NCBI GenBank assembly: GCA_050261515.1
Contig: JBLNDJ010000037.1
Coordinates: 1-25,475 of the forward strand
Length of the DNA: 25,475 bases
DNA from: JBLNDJ01 sp050261515
GTDB lineage: Bacteria > Acidobacteriota > Terriglobia > Bryobacterales > Bryobacteraceae
Direction: 5' to 3'
The notes under the pieces were generated by a model, which did not search any database, was not told the origin of the DNA, and saw only the letters and a list, made by a program, of their open reading frames with translations. Below, piece after piece: positions 1 to 8,300 of this stretch. Each line of letters opens with the position of its first letter. Position 1 is the stretch's first letter. The position numbers and the translations under genes are program-made.

Positions 1-41
1 CAACGCTGGGAAGCGACCGGAGCGCCGACTCAGGGGCCGGA

Positions 42-431
42 ATGACGGGGCGGCCAACGAGCCGCCCCGTGCTGCAACATTCTGGCGCAAAAGCGTTAAA
101 TCCCGGGAGCGCGAGGGCTGAATTTTACGCGGCCGAGATGCGCCGACTTGAAGTCCATCTGAAGGGCAAGGAGACGATGCAGCAGGCAGGACTCAGCTTT
201 CCGGATGGCATTACCACGACCCACTTGGAGCTTGGAATCGACTTCAGCGCCGGCAAGCCGGTCGGATGGTACAAGACGGCAGAGATGGAACAGCCCGAAG
301 AGCATCCGGTTGAGCAACGATGGGTTTGGAAAACTGAGGGCGACCCGGACGTGATGGAGCTTTGCTCAAAGGGCCTGGAAGTGGTTCGTCAGCTCGTTAA
401 GAGCCGGGATCAGATGGGTTTCCCAGATTGA
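42..431 (+). CDS. Hypothetical protein, start uncertain
   Basis: I do not recognise this protein. The frame encodes up to 129 residues. A strong hairpin covers codons 2-10 of the longest version, so a later start is more likely: the ATG at 138 (97 residues), or the ATG at 177, which is preceded by AAGGAG only three bases away. The C-terminal two thirds is acidic and polar, with two tryptophans close together and a helix-like ending. No signal peptide, membrane segment or known motif is visible. It precedes the small nuclease-like gene in the same direction, but a promoter lies between them, so they need not be co-transcribed. It could be element cargo or a non-coding open frame. Confidence 0.35.
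   Translation: MTGRPTSRPVLQHSGAKALNPGSARAEFYAAEMRRLEVHLKGKETMQQAGLSFPDGITTTHLELGIDFSAGKPVGWYKTAEMEQPEEHPVEQRWVWKTEGDPDVMELCSKGLEVVRQLVKSRDQMGFPD
45..70. repeat. Perfect 10-bp hairpin
   Basis: ACGGGGCGGC at 45-54 pairs perfectly with GCCGCCCCGT at 61-70 around a 6-nt loop (CAACGA). No T-run follows on the plus strand and no A-run precedes it, so it is not a standard rho-independent terminator. It may mark the end of a transcript coming from the left of the window. It lies inside the first codons of the open frame that begins at 42, which argues against that start. Confidence 0.5.
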
Positions 432-488
432 CCGTTCCGCCTGTGGACAACTTCGCCGAAACTTCAGAAACCCCAATAAAACTGCCTA

Positions 489-517
489 TTCTCAATACCC
501 AGACGGCCTGATAAAAT
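489..517 (+). promoter_or_regulatory. Sigma-70-type promoter before the small nuclease-like gene
   Basis: TTCTCA at 489-494 (4 of 6 matches to the -35 consensus) is followed after exactly 17 bases by TAAAAT at 512-517 (5 of 6 matches to the -10 consensus), in a locally A/T-rich intergenic stretch. Transcription would begin near 523-525, inside the open frame that continues into the gene at 599. Confidence 0.5.
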
Positions 518-598
518 TAAGGCAGAGATAACCTAACCCCTACCCATACGGACAAGTTCCTTTTTGACCGCGATGTCCGGGGCCATGTTCTGGAAGAG

Positions 599-964
599 AT
601 GATAGTCCAGAACCTCTACTCCCAGGGCTTTCCGGTCGGCTATAACCCATTCACCGGAACCGAAGACCCCAGGCGCGAAGATTTTGATATCTACGTCGGC
701 CAGCCTGAAGATAACCCCCTCTTGCTCGAAGTGAAAATGGACTGGGGGTCAGCTTTCTCAGGGAATATTTTTGTGGAAGAAAAAGCCCTGAAGAACAGCA
801 AGGCCCACAAGTTTGTCTACGGCCGCCTCTTCCTTGATGTCTTTGACCGCCAGAACCTCTTGGAGATGGACCACGCCAAGCAGCGGACACGCCGGGCAGA
901 TGGCTCTTTCATGGAAACCGACCTTTACCGCCACTTGAACGGTTGGTCCTTGACCAACGACTAG
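599..964 (+). CDS. Small PD-(D/E)XK-like protein, N-terminus uncertain
   Basis: From the first ATG (599) this gives 121 residues. The core shows the order seen in PD-(D/E)XK nuclease folds: an aspartate on a strand (FDIYV, residues 28-32), then the E-x-K strand LLEVKMD about ten residues later, then GNIFVEE, a Gly-Asn...Glu pattern that follows the active site in several phage and mobile-element members. The frame is open upstream to 521, and the upstream codons read like protein (DKFLFDRDVRG, then HVLEEM) but contain no ATG, GTG or TTG. The natural protein may therefore start at a rare codon, or the true start may have mutated. It sits 62 bases before the restriction-modification gene and could be a DNA-processing or accessory nuclease of the element. 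The function is inferred from motif order only. Confidence 0.6.
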   Translation: MIVQNLYSQGFPVGYNPFTGTEDPRREDFDIYVGQPEDNPLLLEVKMDWGSAFSGNIFVEEKALKNSKAHKFVYGRLFLDVFDRQNLLEMDHAKQRTRRADGSFMETDLYRHLNGWSLTND

Positions 965-1026
965 TCCACTCGCATCTCTCTGATCTAGCGCCGTTTAGGC
1001 GTGCAATGTGGTAGACTCCGCTTGAG

Positions 1027-4000
1027 ATGGCGGAACCAGTCCGGACGTACCTCAAGAGCCTGGAACATGAATTGCGAAATGGCCGCACCACGGAGCACAC
1101 CCACAGGCCGGCTCTCAAGGTTCTGCTTGAGTCCTTGCAGTCCCGAACTACGGCGACGAACGAGCCGGGGCGAGTCGCGTGCGGTGCCCCCGATTTCGTG
1201 GTGACGAGGACCCCCGGCCCAGTGACTATCGGGTACGTAGAGACCAAGGATGTTGGGAAGTCCTTGGACGAGGCCGAGCACTCGGAACAGCTCAAGCGTT
1301 ACCGCCGGTCCCTTTCGAACCTGATCCTTACGGACTACTTGGAATTTAGGTGGTACGTGGACGGCGAGAAGCGCCAGGAGTTCTCCGTCGGAGAGCTTGG
1401 CAAGGGGAACAAGGTTTCAGTTGAATCCGGCGCCGAAGCGGGCTTGGTTTCGTTTCTCAATGATTTCTTCCGGCACCAGCCAGAGAAAGTCACCACTCCC
1501 AAGGACCTCGCTCAGCGGATGGCCCGTATGACCCACATCATCCGGGACACCATCATTGAGGCCTTCGACCAAGGCAAGCCATCGGCGTTACTGTCGGAGC
1601 TTCGGCAGGCGTTCGCATCAAGGCTGATACCCGACCTCGACTCCAAGGAAAAGACCCCCGAGTTTGCCGATATGTTCGCCCAGACGATTGCATACGGCCT
1701 ATTCGCGGCGCGCTGCAACCATTACGGTACTGATTCATTTAAGCGTATTGGCGCAGCCTCCGAGATTCCGAAGACGAATCCTTTCCTTCGAAAGCTCTTC
1801 GAGACCATCACCGGCACAGAGTTGGACAACGAGCCGTTTGCGCCTTTCGTAGATGACCTTGTGCAGGTTCTCGACAACACCGATGTAAACGAGATCCTTG
1901 CCCATTTTGGGGCGCGTACGAAGCAGGAAGACCCGGTCGTCCACTTCTACGAAACATTTCTCGCCACCTATGACCCAAAGCTCAGGGAAGCCCGCGGCGT
2001 CTTTTATACTCCGGAACCGGTAGTTTCGTACATCGTTCGCTCGATTGATTTTCTATTACACAATCAGTTCAAACTGTCTGGCGGACTCGCTGATACGGGT
2101 TCCACCAAGTACACCCCCAAGGGCGGAAAGAAGGGTGCTAAGGAAAGCAAGGACGTTCATAAGGTTCTTATTCTCGACCCAGCGTGCGGCACCGGAACCT
2201 TCCTTTACTCGCTAGTGGATTATGTCCGTGAGAAGTTCAAGGCAGAAGGCAACGCGGGTTTGTGGTCAGCCTATGTAAAGGACCATTTGCTGACTAGGGT
2301 TTTCGGCTTTGAATTGCTTATGGCACCGTATGCGGTTGCTCACCTCAAACTGGGGCTGCAACTCGCAGGGTACGATTTGCCTCCGAAGGAGCGCGCCGCG
2401 TGGGCATACGATTTCAGCAGCAATGAACGCCTTGGCGTTTACTTGACCAACACACTTGAAAAGAGCGAGCCCGATGTTCAGCCCCTCTTGGTTCATCTCC
2501 GCGTCATCAGCGAAGAAGCCAGCGCAGCGTCCGAGATCAAGAGGGATTTGCCAATCATGGTTATCCTTGGCAATCCACCCTACTCCAATTTCGGCCAGAT
2601 GAACAAGGGCAAGTGGATTTCAGAACTGATGGACGATTGGAAGCCGGCAGAGGAGAAGAAGTGGAACCCTGATGACTTCATGAAGTTCATCCGCTGGGCA
2701 CAATGGCGAATCGAACAGACCGGCGCGGGCGTTCTTGGTTTTATTACTCGTAACACCTACTTGGACGGCCTAACGCACCGCAAGATGCGGCAGTCTCTCA
2801 TGGAGACGTTCTCCGATATTTACCTTTTGGACTTGCACGGCAGCCTGCGAGAGCACGACACCACTCCGAGTGGCGGTGCAGACGATAACGTCTTTGACAT
2901 TCAATGGGGCGTGTCTATTGGCCTGTTTGTTAAGACTCCCGGAAAGCATGAGGCCACCGTCCGACACGCCGAGATTTGGGGGCTATGCGACGAGAAGTAT
3001 GACTATCTCCTGAAGCATGACGTGAAGAACACGAAGTGGGAGAAACTGACCCCAGAGCCGCCGTCCTATTACTTCGTTCCCAGAAAGGGGGACATTGCGT
3101 CGGAGTATGAAGCCCTGCCATCGCTCCTGGATATCTTTCGAGTCCGGAACTCAGGGATTCAAACGAAGAAAGATTCACTAACCATTCACCTGACTGAAAG
3201 CTCTCTTCGGTCTGTCTTGAAAGACATGAAGAAGCTCGACGTGAAGGATTTAAGAAAGCAGTACGACCTTGGCGACGATGGCCGCGATTGGACTGTTGCT
3301 TTGGCAAAAGAGGATGTCGAGGAATCGAAGAAGGGCAAGGTTGTGCAGGTGCAATACCGCCCGTTCGATTTCCGCTGGACCTACTACACCGGGAAGACTA
3401 GGGGATTCATTGCGTATCCCCGTGCTGACGTTACCGCACACCTTTTTAAGGAGAACCTCTGTCTTGTAAGCATGAGGCAGATTGCGGGCACCGATGATGT
3501 ATGCGAAGCGGTTGTGTCACGCTACGCCGTTACTGATAGAAGCATGTATAGCAGCAAGGGGACCCCATACATGTTTCCGCTCTATCTGTACAGGGAGGCT
3601 ATTCCGAAGCAGGAGGAACAAGGCCTTCTCATTGATGCATCGCCATACGCGACTGAGAATCCAGAGAAGGTTCCAAACCTACAGGTTGACGTTATCACTT
3701 CAATTGAGAAGAAACTTGGCCTGAAATTCGTCCCAGAGGGAAGCTCCGATTTGAAGAAGACGTTTGGCTCAGAGGATTTGCTTGCCTACATGTACGCGGT
3801 TCTCTATTCGCCCAACTACCGGTCCAGATATGGCGAGTTGTTGAGGAAGGACTACCCGAGAATTCCGTTCACGTCCGATGTTTCCGTATTTAGGAAGCTG
3901 TGCAAGCTCGGATCTGAATTGATGGGTATTCACCTTTTCGAATCTTCGGCATCTACCCACTTTCCAGTGAGTTTCCCGGTCTCGGGTTCAAATGCTGTTG

Positions 4001-4302
4001 ATAAGGGTTATCCGCAGTATGTTGCACCTGGGGAGCTGGAACCGAACGGAACACAGCCCGTGAAGAATGGCAGAGTCTATATCAACGAGAGGCAATACTT
4101 TGATGGCGTCACGCCTGAGGTTTGGGGCTTCTATATTGGTGGGTACCAGATCTGCGAAAAGTGGCTCAAGGACCGCCGGGGTGAAGCCCTCGACAAGTAC
4201 GGCGACTTGACACACTATCAGCGGATTGTTCAGGGCATTGCCGAGACAATCTGCATTATGGCGCGAATTGACGGCGCCGTTCCCAAGTGGCCTATCGCGT
4301 GA
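1027..4302 (+). CDS. Single-chain restriction-modification enzyme, Type IIG / Type ISP-like
   Basis: This 1091-residue protein joins the parts of a restriction-modification system. Residues 55-74 carry a PD-(D/E)XK site (APDF, then VETKD with E72 and K74), the probable DNA-cleavage centre. A helical connector follows (about 150-320). The N6-adenine methylase domain has the entry motif FYTPEPVV (326-333), the S-adenosylmethionine loop DPACGTG (384-390) and the catalytic NPPY (516-519). The C-terminal half (about 560-1091) matches the expected place of a target-recognition region and resembles the C-terminal region of Type ISP enzymes. Those enzymes (about 1500-1600 residues) carry a helicase between nuclease and methylase; there is no room for one here and no Walker motif is visible. 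The ribosome site is weak (CTTGAG). TAGACT at 1012-1017 could be a -10, giving a very short leader. The 3' end overlaps the convergent integrase gene by 11 bases. It probably protects the host or element against foreign DNA. Confidence 0.88.
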   Translation: MAEPVRTYLKSLEHELRNGRTTEHTHRPALKVLLESLQSRTTATNEPGRVACGAPDFVVTRTPGPVTIGYVETKDVGKSLDEAEHSEQLKRYRRSLSNLILTDYLEFRWYVDGEKRQEFSVGELGKGNKVSVESGAEAGLVSFLNDFFRHQPEKVTTPKDLAQRMARMTHIIRDTIIEAFDQGKPSALLSELRQAFASRLIPDLDSKEKTPEFADMFAQTIAYGLFAARCNHYGTDSFKRIGAASEIPKTNPFLRKLFETITGTELDNEPFAPFVDDLVQVLDNTDVNEILAHFGARTKQEDPVVHFYETFLATYDPKLREARGVFYTPEPVVSYIVRSIDFLLHNQFKLSGGLADTGSTKYTPKGGKKGAKESKDVHKVLILDPACGTGTFLYSLVDYVREKFKAEGNAGLWSAYVKDHLLTRVFGFELLMAPYAVAHLKLGLQLAGYDLPPKERAAWAYDFSSNERLGVYLTNTLEKSEPDVQPLLVHLRVISEEASAASEIKRDLPIMVILGNPPYSNFGQMNKGKWISELMDDWKPAEEKKWNPDDFMKFIRWAQWRIEQTGAGVLGFITRNTYLDGLTHRKMRQSLMETFSDIYLLDLHGSLREHDTTPSGGADDNVFDIQWGVSIGLFVKTPGKHEATVRHAEIWGLCDEKYDYLLKHDVKNTKWEKLTPEPPSYYFVPRKGDIASEYEALPSLLDIFRVRNSGIQTKKDSLTIHLTESSLRSVLKDMKKLDVKDLRKQYDLGDDGRDWTVALAKEDVEESKKGKVVQVQYRPFDFRWTYYTGKTRGFIAYPRADVTAHLFKENLCLVSMRQIAGTDDVCEAVVSRYAVTDRSMYSSKGTPYMFPLYLYREAIPKQEEQGLLIDASPYATENPEKVPNLQVDVITSIEKKLGLKFVPEGSSDLKKTFGSEDLLAYMYAVLYSPNYRSRYGELLRKDYPRIPFTSDVSVFRKLCKLGSELMGIHLFESSASTHFPVSFPVSGSNAVDKGYPQYVAPGELEPNGTQPVKNGRVYINERQYFDGVTPEVWGFYIGGYQICEKWLKDRRGEALDKYGDLTHYQRIVQGIAETICIMARIDGAVPKWPIA

Positions 4303-5110
4303 GCAAGCTCAGCCCGTTATGCACCGCCTGGAGGTCTTCGGTCTGGAGGTTGACGTACTTCTTGGTCATCTCCAAGCTGGAGTGGCCCAAGATTTTCATG
4401 AGGTGGAACTGGCTCCCGCCCCGCTTGATGTACGTTGAGGCGAACGTGTGACGGATGGCGTGGAGCGACCGCTCCGGGGGAGTGAAGCCCAGGCGCCGGC
4501 ACAGCAGCTTGAAATCTCGCAGGACCACGCGCCGGCCGAGCGGCTTCCCGTCCCGAGTGGCGAACAGCAAATCCGTTGTCGCCTTCTGGGTGTACCGCCA
4601 AAGAATCCGGCGAAGCTCCATAGAGAACGGCACCAAGCGTTGTTTGCCGCCCTTGCCCTTGACCGACAGGAGCATATTGTCAAAGTCCACGTCCGGCCGC
4701 TTCAGAGCCAGGGCTTCGCTAATTCTGACGCCGGTGTCAAACATGGTGCAGATTAGCGTGTGAAACCGAAGCTGACAGCGGCCCTTTGGCTTGTAGGCGA
4801 GAATTGAGGCCACCTGCTTATCGGAGAACGTGGGCAGTTGCTTCTGTTCTTCCTTTAGCCGGGAAATCTTCAAGGGTATGCCGGCCCAGGCGAAGTAGGC
4901 GTTGGCAACCCTAATCCGGTTATTGCAGGAGATGGGTTTCAGTCCCGCTTCCCTCATGGAGATAACGAAATCTTTCATTCCGTCTTCGGTGAGGGGAGAC
5001 TTGGAGAGCCAGGCAAAGGACTGCTTGTACCACTCAACAGTCCGGGGAGAGACGTTCTTCAGGTAGACGCGCTCTTTGATGAATGCGGAGAACTCAGGGC
5101 AGGTGCGCAT
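4292..5110 (-). CDS. Tyrosine recombinase/integrase (XerC/XerD-like)
   Basis: This 272-residue protein has the two-part layout of tyrosine recombinases. A SAM-like N-terminal DNA-binding domain (about 1-85) precedes a catalytic domain with R129 in TGVRISEAL, a GKGGK lysine turn (152-156), H217-x-x-R220 in HAIRHTFAS, H243 in LGHSS and the nucleophile Y252 in KKYVNL. All five canonical positions are intact, so the enzyme should be active. GGAG lies six bases before the ATG. The gene starts about 55 bases from a tRNA-Pro half-gene on the same strand, as expected for an integrase that uses that tRNA as its attachment site. Its compact size is typical of small integrative elements and Xer-like integrases rather than of large phage integrases. 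Its tail overlaps the tail of the restriction-modification gene. Confidence 0.92.
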   Translation of the reverse strand: MRTCPEFSAFIKERVYLKNVSPRTVEWYKQSFAWLSKSPLTEDGMKDFVISMREAGLKPISCNNRIRVANAYFAWAGIPLKISRLKEEQKQLPTFSDKQVASILAYKPKGRCQLRFHTLICTMFDTGVRISEALALKRPDVDFDNMLLSVKGKGGKQRLVPFSMELRRILWRYTQKATTDLLFATRDGKPLGRRVVLRDFKLLCRRLGFTPPERSLHAIRHTFASTYIKRGGSQFHLMKILGHSSLEMTKKYVNLQTEDLQAVHNGLSLLTR

Positions 5111-5165
5111 ATAGGCTCCATTTCTGCCCTAAGTGGTTGATTTGTGAGGATTAGGGATGTGGCCG

Positions 5166-5203
5166 CCCAAGGCAGGTGCGCTACCAGGCTGCGCTACGCC
5201 CCG
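5166..5203 (-). tRNA. 5' half of tRNA-Pro(UGG), interrupted in the anticodon loop; attachment site
   Basis: Read on the minus strand from 5203, the sequence gives acceptor 5' strand CGGGGCG, TA, D-stem GCGC, D-loop AGCCTGGTA, D-stem GCGC, A26, anticodon 5' stem CCTGC and loop CTTGGG, ending at position 37. This matches bacterial tRNA-Pro with anticodon UGG. The expected continuation (GCAGG, T-arm, CGCCCCG) is absent; the next bases (C then GGCCACATCCC) pair with nothing. The break in the anticodon loop next to an integrase gene is what site-specific integration into a tRNA gene leaves. The 3' half was not found anywhere on this strand to the left within the window. Confidence 0.8.
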
Positions 5204-5221
5204 ACAATTCAAGCTTCCTTG

Positions 5222-5227
5222 ATTCTA
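5222..5227 (-). promoter_or_regulatory. -10 element of the interrupted tRNA-Pro gene
   Basis: On the minus strand TAGAAT (5 of 6 matches to the -10 consensus) lies 18 bases before the tRNA 5' end, giving a start near 5215 and a short tRNA leader. No good -35 is visible at 17 bases. If still active, this promoter now transcribes the half-tRNA and then the integrase gene. Confidence 0.35.
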
Positions 5228-5259
5228 GAACACTCTCACGAGCACAGCCCAATGCAGTC

Positions 5260-5276
5260 GGCGCCGTCCCGGCGCC
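5260..5276 (-). terminator. Possible end hairpin of the RND operon
   Basis: GGCGCC at 5260-5265 and GGCGCC at 5271-5276 form a 6-bp GC stem with a 5-nt loop, about 55 bases past the RND permease stop codon. No U-tract follows on the minus strand. A second hairpin, ACCGG/CCGGT at 5319-5332, overlaps the stop codon itself. Either could help end transcription, but neither is a classic terminator. Confidence 0.25.
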
Positions 5277-5331
5277 ACGCCTGTGTACAGCGGATTCCGC
5301 CGTGGGCGGGTAATCGCTACCGGCAGTCCGG

Positions 5332-8300
5332 TTACAACGCATCGGGCTGCGCAGGGCGCCCGCCCCACCGGATCACTTTCAAATCCAGCACCGCGATGCT
5401 GTAGAGCACCGGCACCAGCCCCAGCGTGATGAACGTCGCCACGGCCAGTCCGCCGATCTGGGCGTAGCAGAGCGGCTCCCAGAGCGGTCCGCCGTGACGG
5501 GCCAGCGGGAAGAGCGCCAGGATCGTCGCCCCCACGGTGATCAGCACCGGGCGCAGCCGCTCGATGCCGGCGTCCCGGAGCGCCTGTTCGAACGGCTCGC
5601 CGCGCTCGTGCATCTCCTCGATGAAATCGAACAGCACGATGATGTGGCTGACGATGACGCCGATCAGGCTGGCCACCCCCAGAAACGCCATGAAGCCGAA
5701 CGGTGCGCGCATCAGCGCCAGCGCGAGCAACGCCCCTACCACGCCGAAGGGCGTCGCGGCGAACACCAGCAGCGGCTTGATCGCGTTGTTGAATTGCAGC
5801 AGCAGCGCCGCGTAAATGGCCACGAGCGAAATGATCAGCACCTTCGCGAGATTCCGGAATCCCGCCTGCTGCTTGGCTCTCTCGCCGCCGATCTCCATGC
5901 GGTAGCCGGGCGGCAGGCGCCGCGCCATTTCGTCCAGCTTCGGGGCCGCCACGCGCATCACCTCCGAAGCCAGCACGCCCGGCTGCGGCCAGGCGTGCAC
6001 GCCGATCGTGCGGAAATGCTCCAGCCGCCGGATGCGCTGGCTCTCGAGCACGTTCTCGAACTTCGAAATGGAGCGCAGCGGGATCTTCTGCTGCCCGCTC
6101 GAGGAATAAACGTACAAGTTTTGCACGTCGGCGAGCTGCGCGCGCTCCTGCGGAAACAGGCGCGCGACGACGGGAATCTGCTGATCGCCCTGCCGCAGCG
6201 TGGTCACTGTGGCGCCGCTGATCGCCGCCGCTGCCGACAGCGCTACGTCGCGGTTCGTGACGCCGGCCAGGTTGGCACGGTCCGCATCCACGCGCAGCCG
6301 TACCTCGGGGCTCTCGGCGAACCAGTCGTTCTGCACCACCTGCACGCCCGGGATCGGCCGCAGAATGTCTTGCGCCTCTCCCGCGAGCCGCCGCAGCGTC
6401 TGTATATCGGCCGCCTCCTGGTCCGGGTTCACGTCCGCGGTGCTGGCGATCCGCACCTCGACGGGGAACTCCACCGGGTTGATCTGAAGCTGGTGGAGAG
6501 TGACGAACGCGCCGGGGATCTCGCGGCTCAGCGCGGCCTGGAGCGGCGGAACGAGCGCCGGCGTGATCTCCTTGTCGCGCACGCGGATCAGCACCTGTGC
6601 GTAGTTCGGCTGCTGCTGCTCGGGCGACACCGAGAACCAGAACCGGGGCCCGCCGCCGCCCACGAACGTCGTGAGCGATTCGATGGGATGTTCCCTGGCG
6701 ACGCGCTGTATGATCGCCTCGGCGCGCTGCGCGCAGTCGTTCGCAAGCGACACGGGCGCGTTGTTTGGCAGCCACACGTCCACGTACGACCAATACTGAA
6801 CGTCCTCCGGGAAGAACTGAGTTCGCAGCGTGAGCGAGACCAGCGCGCCCGCCGCGAGGAACACCAGCGAAAACGCCAGCACCGCCCATCGATGCCGGAT
6901 CGCCAGGCCGGATGCCCGGTAGTAGAAACCGTAGAACCCGCGCCGCCGCCGCTCCTCGAGCGTCCGCTCGGGCTTCCTCGCGGGCCGCAGCAGGTAATAC
7001 GCGATCAGCGGGATGAACGTCATCGACACGATGCGCGAGGACACCAGCGCGGCCGTCATGACGATAGGCAGCGTCCGCAGGAAATCGCCCGTGACGCCCT
7101 CGACCAGCAGGAACGGAAGATACGCGATGATGTTGGTCGCCGTGGCGTAGAGAATCGCGCGCGCCAGCTTCGTCGGCCCCAGCCAGGAGGCGTGCCGCGG
7201 CGGCTGCCCCGCGGCCAGTTCGCGCTTGATGGCGTCGTTGGCCACTACGGGATCGTCCACCAGCAGACCGAGCGCGACGATCATGGCGCCGATCGAAACC
7301 TGCTGCAAGTCCACGCCGAGCGCGTGGCAGAAGCCGAACGTCATGGCCAGCGTGATCGGAATCGAGAGCGCCATCAGGAACGCCGAGCGCCACTCCCAGA
7401 AGCCGATCAGCGCGATGATCACCACCAGCAGCACGGCCTCATAGAGCGCCTGCATGAACAGGTCGATGTTCTCGCGCACCTGGAGCGGCTGGTCCGACGT
7501 GCGCGCGACGATCAGGCCGGGCGGAAGCAGGTCGCGAAGCTGTTCCATTTTCGCGTCCACCTCCGCGCCGAACTTGCGGATCTGCTCGCCCGCGCGCATA
7601 TAGAGCGCGATCGTGATGGCGCGCGAGCGGTGGGGGCTGCCGTCCTTGTCGAACCACGTGTAGTAATTCAGGTAATCGGCAGGGCTGCGGTAGCTCTGGC
7701 TGATCTCGACCAGGTCGCGCAGATAGACGGGCGCGCCCGCGGGCGATGCCGCCACCACCACATCCCCGATGGCCCGCGCGGTTTCGAAACGCCCGGAAGG
7801 ATCGAGGCGGATCTCGCGGTCCCCGGCTTGCAGCGCTCCCCCCGGCAGCGTGATATTCTGTGCCGCGAGCAGCCGTCCGAGGTCCGCCGGCTGCAACCCG
7901 TAGGATGCGAGCCGCTCCTGCGAGTAGTTCAGGTAAACGGTCTGCGGAAGCAAGCCCTTGCGCTCGACACGGGACGCCTGCGGGACGCCCAGCAGCGTGC
8001 GGGCGATGAGATCCGTGTAGTCGTCCAGCTCGGCGTAGGTGTATTTCGCGCCCGCCACGCCGGCCAGCTTCGAGCGCGCCTCGGCGGGGTCGCGCAACAC
8101 GATCGGCCGCCAGATATCGGGATCGAGTTCGCCCGGCTGCACGCGGTCCGTGAGGTAGCGGTCGAGGAACGTCCTGATCGCGGCGTCGCCGGCCGGCGAG
8201 ACGGCGTCGATGCCGATGAACCCGCGGCCCTCGATGATTCGCGGCTGAAGCAGTATGCCGGCGCGCTCGGCCCGCGCGCTGAAGTCTTCGGCCGACCGCC

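Larger units (their letters stand above)
1..5203. mobile_element. Right part of an integrated element carrying a restriction-modification gene and a tyrosine integrase
   Basis: This stretch differs from the rest of the window in base composition, being visibly less GC-rich with more A/T at third codon positions. It contains a single-chain restriction-modification gene, a small nuclease-like gene and a tyrosine recombinase, and ends at a tRNA-Pro gene broken in the anticodon loop (5166-5203). Integrases commonly use tRNA genes as attachment sites, so the right boundary is placed at the tRNA fragment. The left end, the second attachment site and the tRNA 3' half are not in the window. Whether the element is still mobile cannot be judged from one end. 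Confidence 0.65.

Noticed and set aside
4292..5203. Group I intron in the tRNA anticodon loop
   Set aside because: Bacterial tRNA introns at this place are a few hundred bases and are followed by the 3' half. Here an integrase gene follows at once and no 3' half appears on this strand to the left in the window.
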